A stretch of 31,111 nucleotides of DNA, taken from DATAMF01 sp964472565. GTDB lineage: Bacteria > Chloroflexota > Anaerolineae > Aggregatilineales > Aggregatilineaceae. Location of the stretch: positions 1 through 31,111 of the forward strand of contig CAYYNB010000061.1 in assembly GCA_964472565.1 (NCBI GenBank), read 5' to 3'. The position numbers and the translations under genes are program-made. Shown here piece by piece: positions 24,949 to 31,111 of the stretch. Numbering within the stretch: the first letter of the stretch is position 1; each line of letters opens with the position of its first letter. The notes below the pieces were generated by a model. That model did no database searches. It worked only from the letters and a program-made list of their open reading frames with translations, and had not been told where the DNA came from.

Positions 24949-25376
24949 TTCGGGAAATGGAAGCGCGCGATATTGACGCGGGTGTGCGCCTGATGCACGA
25001 TTTGGGGTATACGATCACACCGGAGGCGATGCGCGAACGCTTAGAATTGGTGCAGCACAGCCCGATTGACTGGCTGTATGTGAGCGAGATCGATGGGCAG
25101 GTCTGCGGACTGCTGGGCTTCCGGCGGCGGGAACGGATCACGCAACCGGGCGCGTATGGCGAAATTTCGGTACTGGTGACGGATGCGCAGGTGCGGCGGC
25201 AGGGCGTGGGGCGGGCGCTGGTCGAGTTCGCGGAGCAGTTGGCGCACGACAAGGGATATGTCGGCACATGGCTGGTGAGCGGACTCGGGCGGGCCGACGA
25301 AGCGCACCGGTTTTATCAGAGCCTCGGTTATGAGATTACCGGGTATCGTTTTGTGAAGCCATTTGCCAGCAAGTGA
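24942..25376 (+). CDS. GNAT-family N-acetyltransferase
   Basis: A 144-aa acetyl-CoA-dependent transferase. Motif A with the pyrophosphate-binding loop is VRRQGVGRAL (R85-x-x-G88-x-G90), preceded by the strand YGEISVLVTDAQ. The C-terminal motif B region is ADEAHRFYQSLGYEITGYRF, typical of the family. Length is normal for a single-domain enzyme. The acceptor is unknown: it could modify a protein, an amine or a sugar. Its ATG overlaps the anti-sigma gene by seven bases, so it belongs to the same transcript. Confidence 0.9.
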   Translation: MVIREMEARDIDAGVRLMHDLGYTITPEAMRERLELVQHSPIDWLYVSEIDGQVCGLLGFRRRERITQPGAYGEISVLVTDAQVRRQGVGRALVEFAEQLAHDKGYVGTWLVSGLGRADEAHRFYQSLGYEITGYRFVKPFASK

Positions 25377-25394
25377 AACGAACGAAACAGGGCA

Positions 25395-25447
25395 TTGAGC
25401 GGTTCCAGCGGATACGGTACACTTTTCGGGTCGAAGCAACTGCTTCG
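25395..25447 (+). promoter_or_regulatory. Candidate promoter and leader hairpin before the 1759-aa gene
   Basis: TTGAGC (25395-25400), a 17-bp spacer and TACACT (25418-25423) make a fair sigma70-type promoter. A stem-loop CGAAGC-AACT-GCTTCG (within 25432-25447) would sit at the very start of the transcript. GAGG then precedes the ATG at 25473. The gene may thus have its own start besides readthrough. Confidence 0.45.
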
Positions 25448-25472
25448 GCCCCATTATTGTTGAGGTTAATTT

Positions 25473-28400
25473 ATGGCGACGAGCGAACAGACTTTTGCTG
25501 CACCGGATACACATGAACCGATGTTTAACCGGGTGCTGACGCGCGCGTATACCCTGGACTGGCAGATGATCGCCTACACCATCATTTTTGTGGCGGCGGT
25601 GCTGACCCGGTTCATCGATTTGGGCGCGCGGGTGATGAGCCACGATGAGAGCCTGCACACGTATTATTCGTGGCGGCTGTATGAATTTGGGGAGTTCAGT
25701 CATACCCCGCTGATGCATGGGCCAGTGATTTTTCACATGGTGGCGTTTTCGTACTATTTGTTTGGCGATAACGACTTTACGGCCCGCATCTATCCGGCGG
25801 TGCTGGGGGTGCTGATGGTGCTGTTTCCGCTGCTGTTCCGGCGCTGGCTGGGGCGTGTGGGGGCGGTGCTGACCTCGATTCTGCTGCTGATTTCACCGAT
25901 GGTGCTGTTCCATAACCGCTATATCCGCGAGGATACGCCGTCGCTGTTTTTCACGCTGATTATGGTGTACGCGATTATGCAGTATGTGGACGGGGAGCGT
26001 CCGCACCGCCCGATCTGGCTGTATGTGCTGTCGGGCGCGCTGCTGCTGTCGCTGGCATCTAAAGAAGTCGCGTTTATGTATATCGCGATCTTCGGCAGTT
26101 TTCTGGTGCTGTACTGGGCGGTGCGGCTGCTGCAAGATATGGGCGTTCACCGGGAACGGTGGAGCGCGTACCGGACGGAACAGGCCGAACCGTATCTGGT
26201 CCGGCTGGCTGGGCTGGGGATCACACTGGGCGTGATCGGTGTGGTCGCATGGCTGGCCGGATCGTTCGTGCGGTTTGCGATGTCGGCGTCGCGGTGGTAT
26301 CCGAGCGCGATCATTTTCCAACTGCCGATTTTCCTGGTGCTGGTGCTGCTGGTTGCCATTTGGGAACTGATCCCGATTGGAAATCCGCAGCGGCGCAGCA
26401 TCGGGTCGGCGGTAATGCGCGGGCTGGCGAACGGGCGCTCGGCGTTTAAGGTCATTCTGACCGGGGTGATTCTGGGCGCGGTGCTGGCGCTGTTGATCGT
26501 GTGTATTCTGGACGTCATTCACCCGTCGAGCATCTGGAAGCCGGAAACCGTGCGCAGTGTGTACGAGGCGCAGCACGGACAGAATATGACCAAAGAATTC
26601 GCGCAGCGGATTGATTTGGATGATGAACCGCTGGTGCGTTTGATCACCTGGATTGGGCTGCCTGCGCTGGCGCTGATCTTCATTGTGTTTCTGACGGCGG
26701 TCTTCAAGTTTCCCGGTCATTTGGCGCTGCCCTGGCGCGAGATTCTGCTGATTATTCTGATCGCGGCCCTTGTCACGGCGGCATTGGTGGCGTTTGAACG
26801 GCGCAGTTATATCGAAAGCTCGGATACAACCCCGTTCGCGGCGCAAGTGGATGCTGCTACCGGGAAGCTCGTTAACGACTATCCGCGCATGTATCTGAAC
26901 GCATCGTGGCTGATCATGGGATTGGGGACGGTGGCGGTGGTGGTGACGCGGCTGTTCACCCCTGCGCTGTGGGATTTTCTGCGGCGGCAGCGGATTTTTG
27001 ATGTGCTGATCGTCATTGGCACGATGTCGCTACCCTGGCTGTCGGCGTACCCGGTGTGGCAGACGGGGTATAACATGGAGGATCTGCTGCTCCAGCCGAT
27101 CCCTGATCCGCTGCTGCACGCGTCGATTGAGATGCTGCTGGCGTTCAGTATGCTGTCGCTGGCGGTCGGGCTGGCGTGGGACTGGCGGCGGTGGCTTCCG
27201 GCGGCGCTGGTATTCGTGGGGCTGTTCGCATTTTTCTTCACGACGGTGTTTAACAACAAATGGGGCGTGATCACCGGGGCAACCGGATCGCTGGGGTACT
27301 GGCTGGAACAGCAAGAGGTCCGGCGGGCGAGCCAGCCGCAGTATTATTATGTGCTGACACAGCTTCCGGTCTATGAGTTTTTGCCTGTGCTGGGGTCGAT
27401 TTTCGCGGGGATCACCGGATTATCGATGCTGTGGCGGTGGCGGCGCGATCAGGCCGAGATCACCCAGCAGGAGATCGAGGCTTATTACGAGGAGCAGGAT
27501 TATTATTCGGAAGCGGAGACGCTGCTAGATAATGCCGCCGATGTCACGGTGATTTCGGAGGCGCAGACGACACGGCCCTTCGAGGTGCCCGCGAGTCCTT
27601 TGCCGCCGATGGATGATCCGTATCGACTGCTGCCGGTTTCGGACGTTCCTAAACCGAAGCGTGAACCCGCACCCGAAAGCCAGGACCGGGAATGGCTCGG
27701 CAATCTGCCTTTCCTGGGGATGCTGGGGTATTGGGCGATTCTGATCGTGTATGCGCTGACGGTGGCGGGCGAAAAAATGCCCTGGCTGACCACGCATCTC
27801 ACGGTACCCATGATCTTTATCACCGGGTGGTGGCTGGGCCGCGTCTTTAACGAAATTCACTGGGATAAGATGATGGATGGCGGGTGGCTGCTGCTGTTGG
27901 TGGCGCTGCCGCTGTTGTTCCTGGGACTGGTGGAAGTCTTTTTGCCGCTGTGGAGCGAGAGCGGGCCTTTCCAGGGACGGGGAGCTGATCAACTGGCGGC
28001 AACGGGGCAGTGGTTCCTGGCGCTGTTTGTGCTGTTGGGTGCGCTGTACCTGGTGGGACGGTTCGGGCGGCAGCTTGGGCTGGCGCAGATTGGGCGGATG
28101 GCGATTCTGTCCGGGTTTGCGCTGCTGGCGATTCTCACCGCACGCACGGCATTTGTGGCGGCATATATCAACTACGACTATGCGCGGGAATTTATGGTCT
28201 ACGCGCATTCTGGCCCGGCAGTGAAGACGGTGCTGGCCGAAGTGGATCGGATCGCGGAGATCACCAATCAGGGATATAACCTGCGGATCGCGTTCGATGA
28301 CGAGTCGTCGTGGCCGTATACGTGGTATTTCCGGCACTACCAGAACTCCTACTATATGTCGGGCGATGCCGCCAGTAATAATGTGCGGGCGTCGGATCTC

Positions 28401-30752
28401 GAAGGGACGGCGGTGGTTGTCGTCGGGTATAAAAAAGCGGACATCGTGCGGCAGATTCTCGGTGATCGCTACTACGAGTTTAACTACTTCCGGCTGTGGT
28501 GGCCGATGCAGGATTACTTCGGGCTGTCGTCGCAGCAGATCACGGACTTTTTCAGCACGGATGAGTACAACATTGCTGCACCGTATTATCGAGACGGCGT
28601 GTTCGACATCTGGTTTAACCGCGAGTACGGCACGTATGCGCAGGCACAGTGCATCAAACAGCAGCAGTATACGTGTGAGGAACAAGCCAAACAAGCGCGG
28701 AATGATGATGAGCGGGAAAGCCTTTTGAACCAGTGCGCGATGACGCTCAAGCAAAACTGCAAGGATGATAAGCGCTTCTCGGTGAACAACTGGCCGGTAT
28801 CGGACCGGATGTATGTGTTTGTCAACAAGGAAATCGCCGCGCAGGTCTGGGATGCGGGCGTGGGCAGCGCACAGGTTGATATTCGGGAACCCGTGTATGC
28901 TGAAGATCAGGTGTACCGCGATCTGGTCGCGGAACAGGTGATCGGTCAGGATGCCGGGTTGAACAGCCCACACGGGATCGATGTGGACGACGACGGCCTG
29001 ATCTATGTGGCCGACACCGAAAATAACCAGATCGTGGTGTTCAGCCCGAACGGTGAAATTCTGCGGAAGATTGGCAGTTATCCGGGCGGGACGAATGAAG
29101 ATGGCGCGCTGAAGCAACCGTGGGGCGTCGCCGTGCAGGATGGGTATGTGTACGTGGCGGATACGTGGAACAACCGGGTGCAGGTGTTCACCACAACGGG
29201 CGAGTTTGTCCGTAAGTGGGGGCATGAGGGCGTTCCCGAAGCTGATCCGTCCACTGACGCATTCTGGGGGCCGCGCGATATTGAAGTGGGCCTGGATGGG
29301 AAAGTTTATGTCGCGGATACGGGCGGTAAGCGGATTCGCGTGTATGAACCGGATGGAACCTGGGTGCAGGACATCGGCAGCGGCGGCGCGGCGCGCGGGC
29401 AAGTGGATGAACCCGTTGGGCTGGCGATTGATCCGGTGTCGGGCAACCTGATTGTGGCGGAAGCGTGGAACACCCGGATTCAGGTGTTTGACGCCAGCGG
29501 CATGTCGGTGAATATGTTTAGTGTCAGCATGTGGCAGCGCAACCGGGAATCGTATAACCGCCCGTATATTGCGGTGAGCGAGGACGGCGTGCTGATCTAT
29601 GTGGCGGATATGGACGATCATCACCGGATTGTGGCGTATGACTTTACCGGGCGCGCGGTGGTGTCGTTCAGCCACCCGGATAATCTTCAAATGAATGAAA
29701 CCGGGCTGCGCTCACCCGCAGGCGTGGCGGTTGGACCGGATGGGCGGCTGTATGTGGTCGATTCGCAGGCGCTGCAAGGTGAAATCGCACAGTACCGGAT
29801 TTTTGTCTTCCCGGCGAATGAGATTCGCGGCGACCTGGGACCGGTGCAGGGCCTTCAGCAACCGGTAGAAGAACCGGAAGTTCAAGAGCCGGAGTTCCCA
29901 ACGGAGCAGCTTCCGGTGGGGAGCAGCAATAACTTCTGGGCACCGATGGTCCAGGTGATGAACGGCGTCCCGATGATGTATGTGCCGGGTGGGTGTTTCA
30001 TGATGGGAGACGAGGATGGTCAGGGCGGGAATGAAATCTGCCTGAACTCGTACTGGATCAGCGAAACGGAGATCACGCGGGCGCAGTATGCAGTGTGTGT
30101 GGCGGCGGGCGCGTGTTCGGTGCCACAGGACACGACCTACTACAACGATCCGGCGATGATCAACGCGCCGATGGTGTCGATTACGTGGATGCAGGCGCAG
30201 GAATACGCGGCGTGGCTGGGCGCGCAACTGCCGAGCGAGGCACAGTGGGAATATGCGGCGCGCGGGCCGGAAGGCTGGGCGTATCCGTGGGGCCAGACTC
30301 CGCCAAGCTGTGACGTGGCGAATTATGTCGGGTGCGGCGGTTTGCTGCCCGTGAGCGCTGAGGACCGGTGGCAGGGCGCATCGTGGGTCGGCGCGGTGGA
30401 TATGGCCGGAAGTGTTGCGGAATGGACGGCGGATTGGGATGCCGAGGGATATTATGCAGCGCTCGAACCGGGCAGCCTGGACCCAACCGGGCCAGCCGAC
30501 GGTACGCAGCGGGTCGCACGCGGCGGATCGTACAATGATCCGGCGATGTTCTCGCTGACGACGCGGCGCATCGGACGGGAGCCGAATACGGGCTACCAGA
30601 CGGTGGGGCTGCGGGTGGTTATGCCAATCAGCACGGGTGATGTGCCGCCGGAATGGGAAATGTTCGAAGCGACGGCGGAAACGACCATCGAAGCGACGGA
30701 ACCCGCTACCGCCGAAGGTACCGCAGAAGCAACACAAGCAGCAGCCGGTTAA
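25473..30752 (+). CDS. TIGR03663-like GT-C membrane domain + NHL propeller + FGE-like domain, 1759 aa
   Basis: A three-part fusion. Residues about 30-910 are a TIGR03663 (Agl23-like) membrane domain: TM1, then SHDESLHTYYSWRLYEFGE with the acidic pair, MHGPVIFHM, FHNRYIREDTPSLF. A charged cytoplasmic insert lies near 675-750. The last TM ends around 908; everything after should be outside the cell membrane. Residues about 1162-1455 hold six NHL repeats (pattern GIDVDDDGLIYVADTENNQI), enough for a complete propeller. Residues about 1490-1720 match the FGE-sulfatase/SUMF1 fold: VPGGCFMMGDEDG, ISETEITRAQYAVCVAAGAC, LPSEAQWEYAARGPEG, GSVAEWTAD, ARGGSY (ending 1687). The two catalytic Cys that normally follow GGSY are absent. 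A Thr/Glu/Ala-rich tail ends it. ATG with GAGG upstream; a bidirectional terminator follows. Confidence 0.88.
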   Translation: MATSEQTFAAPDTHEPMFNRVLTRAYTLDWQMIAYTIIFVAAVLTRFIDLGARVMSHDESLHTYYSWRLYEFGEFSHTPLMHGPVIFHMVAFSYYLFGDNDFTARIYPAVLGVLMVLFPLLFRRWLGRVGAVLTSILLLISPMVLFHNRYIREDTPSLFFTLIMVYAIMQYVDGERPHRPIWLYVLSGALLLSLASKEVAFMYIAIFGSFLVLYWAVRLLQDMGVHRERWSAYRTEQAEPYLVRLAGLGITLGVIGVVAWLAGSFVRFAMSASRWYPSAIIFQLPIFLVLVLLVAIWELIPIGNPQRRSIGSAVMRGLANGRSAFKVILTGVILGAVLALLIVCILDVIHPSSIWKPETVRSVYEAQHGQNMTKEFAQRIDLDDEPLVRLITWIGLPALALIFIVFLTAVFKFPGHLALPWREILLIILIAALVTAALVAFERRSYIESSDTTPFAAQVDAATGKLVNDYPRMYLNASWLIMGLGTVAVVVTRLFTPALWDFLRRQRIFDVLIVIGTMSLPWLSAYPVWQTGYNMEDLLLQPIPDPLLHASIEMLLAFSMLSLAVGLAWDWRRWLPAALVFVGLFAFFFTTVFNNKWGVITGATGSLGYWLEQQEVRRASQPQYYYVLTQLPVYEFLPVLGSIFAGITGLSMLWRWRRDQAEITQQEIEAYYEEQDYYSEAETLLDNAADVTVISEAQTTRPFEVPASPLPPMDDPYRLLPVSDVPKPKREPAPESQDREWLGNLPFLGMLGYWAILIVYALTVAGEKMPWLTTHLTVPMIFITGWWLGRVFNEIHWDKMMDGGWLLLLVALPLLFLGLVEVFLPLWSESGPFQGRGADQLAATGQWFLALFVLLGALYLVGRFGRQLGLAQIGRMAILSGFALLAILTARTAFVAAYINYDYAREFMVYAHSGPAVKTVLAEVDRIAEITNQGYNLRIAFDDESSWPYTWYFRHYQNSYYMSGDAASNNVRASDLEGTAVVVVGYKKADIVRQILGDRYYEFNYFRLWWPMQDYFGLSSQQITDFFSTDEYNIAAPYYRDGVFDIWFNREYGTYAQAQCIKQQQYTCEEQAKQARNDDERESLLNQCAMTLKQNCKDDKRFSVNNWPVSDRMYVFVNKEIAAQVWDAGVGSAQVDIREPVYAEDQVYRDLVAEQVIGQDAGLNSPHGIDVDDDGLIYVADTENNQIVVFSPNGEILRKIGSYPGGTNEDGALKQPWGVAVQDGYVYVADTWNNRVQVFTTTGEFVRKWGHEGVPEADPSTDAFWGPRDIEVGLDGKVYVADTGGKRIRVYEPDGTWVQDIGSGGAARGQVDEPVGLAIDPVSGNLIVAEAWNTRIQVFDASGMSVNMFSVSMWQRNRESYNRPYIAVSEDGVLIYVADMDDHHRIVAYDFTGRAVVSFSHPDNLQMNETGLRSPAGVAVGPDGRLYVVDSQALQGEIAQYRIFVFPANEIRGDLGPVQGLQQPVEEPEVQEPEFPTEQLPVGSSNNFWAPMVQVMNGVPMMYVPGGCFMMGDEDGQGGNEICLNSYWISETEITRAQYAVCVAAGACSVPQDTTYYNDPAMINAPMVSITWMQAQEYAAWLGAQLPSEAQWEYAARGPEGWAYPWGQTPPSCDVANYVGCGGLLPVSAEDRWQGASWVGAVDMAGSVAEWTADWDAEGYYAALEPGSLDPTGPADGTQRVARGGSYNDPAMFSLTTRRIGREPNTGYQTVGLRVVMPISTGDVPPEWEMFEATAETTIEATEPATAEGTAEATQAAAG

Positions 30753-30776
30753 ACGAAACCGCTGGATGAATCAATG

Positions 30777-30806
30777 AAAAATGGGGCGTTTGCGCGCCCC
30801 ATTTTT
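30777..30806. terminator. Bidirectional rho-independent terminator
   Basis: Perfect 12-bp stem AAAAATGGGGCG (30777-30788) with CGCCCCATTTTT (30795-30806), loop of six. T-tracts are part of both arms, so it can stop the + strand array and the convergent minus-strand gene. Confidence 0.9.
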
Positions 30807-30815
30807 AGTTCCTAA

Positions 30816-30857
30816 CTCCCTAACCTGATCCCTGCTTGCGGGAATCAGGTCAGGGAG
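30816..30857. repeat. Type D-like palindrome overlapping a stop codon
   Basis: Imperfect long hairpin, arms CTCCCTAACCTGATCCC and GGGAATCAGGTCAGGGAG, around TGCTTGC. Its core CCCTGCTTGCGGG is the reverse complement of the core at 8766-8795. It supplies the last codons and stop (30845-30847) of the minus-strand DUF2087 gene. Confidence 0.65.
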
Positions 30858-31111
30858 CTGCGGCGGTAGAGGCCAGCGGCACGGGTGAACAGGCCGTGAT
30901 CGACGAGGGCGCGGCGCAGGGCAGCTACATCGTCGTGGTAGTCCACGAGAAGCTGGTTGACTTCGCGCTCGGTGTAGTCGCGGTGGGGATCGAAGTCGTC
31001 CGCGATTTTTTCGAGCACAATCCGCTGCTTTTTGACCTGGGCGGGCAGGTGCGTCAGGCGGCACTGCTGAAAAAAGGCATCCAATACCTTTGCGCGGTAG
31101 GCGTCTAACTC
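30845..31111 (-). CDS. DUF2087 protein, 5' end beyond the window
   Basis: The visible 88 residues form a DUF2087 domain: DAYRAKVLDAFF, LTHLPAQVKKQRIVLEKIADDF, YTEREVNQLLVDYHDDVAALRRALVDHGLF. This family occurs alone or fused to an ArsR-type winged helix and is thought to bind nucleic acid or act in regulation; the function is not established. The frame is open to the window edge without a stop, so a TTG at 31084 is not needed as start and an N-terminal domain may lie outside. The C-terminal residues SLT come from a palindromic repeat. It converges with the 1759-aa gene across the shared terminator. Confidence 0.82.
   Translation of the reverse strand, partial: ELDAYRAKVLDAFFQQCRLTHLPAQVKKQRIVLEKIADDFDPHRDYTEREVNQLLVDYHDDVAALRRALVDHGLFTRAAGLYRRSSLT

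Noticed and set aside
27525..29690. 721-codon antisense frame opposite the NHL and membrane part
   Set aside because: Same artefact; sense frame carries regular NHL repeats.

Overview
The window looks like a piece of a Chloroflexota (probably Anaerolineae) chromosome. This is inferred from gene content. It carries very large GT-C-type membrane proteins, including two DUF2298 (Chlor_Arch_YYY) proteins with the YYYFG motif and one TIGR03663-like (Agl23-like) protein. That pairing is known mainly from Chloroflexi and some archaea. The DNA is GC-rich, and many antisense frames stay open as a side effect of codon bias. It also holds several families of short palindromic repeats, some of them inside genes. 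No plasmid, phage, IS or CRISPR signature was seen.

Layout. Positions 1-297 are a repeat-bearing non-coding stretch with a possible operator and a leader hairpin. Then comes a SulP anion transporter (298-1971, +), convergent with a PP2C-like phosphatase (2017-3069, -). The phosphatase lies downstream of a tRNA-Gly(CCC) gene (-) with a near-perfect sigma70 promoter and its own terminator. A secreted two-domain PsbP/DcrB-like protein follows (3324-4355, +). From 4532 to 30752 everything runs on the + strand: a UPF0104/LPG-synthase-TM-like membrane protein, a GT4 glycosyltransferase, a SAM methyltransferase, a 1035-aa GT39-like protein, a decayed GT39-like pseudogene, a 2414-aa GT39+DUF2298 fusion, a 901-aa DUF2298 protein, a 657-aa GT39-like protein, an ECF sigma factor, a zinc-finger anti-sigma, a GNAT acetyltransferase, and a 1759-aa fusion of a TIGR03663/GT-C membrane domain, a six-bladed NHL propeller and a formylglycine-generating-enzyme-like (FGE) domain. 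The last gene (-) is a DUF2087 protein cut by the window edge.

How it may work together (inference). The GT4 enzyme and methyltransferase could build or modify a glycan on the cytoplasmic side. The UPF0104-like protein could take part in lipid or lipid-linked sugar handling. The polytopic GT-C-like proteins could transfer sugars from polyprenyl-phosphate donors outside the membrane to surface proteins or lipids. The ECF sigma/anti-sigma pair inside the array is the obvious candidate regulator.

The most unusual points are the GT-C-NHL-FGE fusion, whose FGE domain lacks the two catalytic cysteines; the giant fusion whose second half is paralogous to the next gene; and palindromic repeats read in frame through cytoplasmic loops of two of these membrane proteins.
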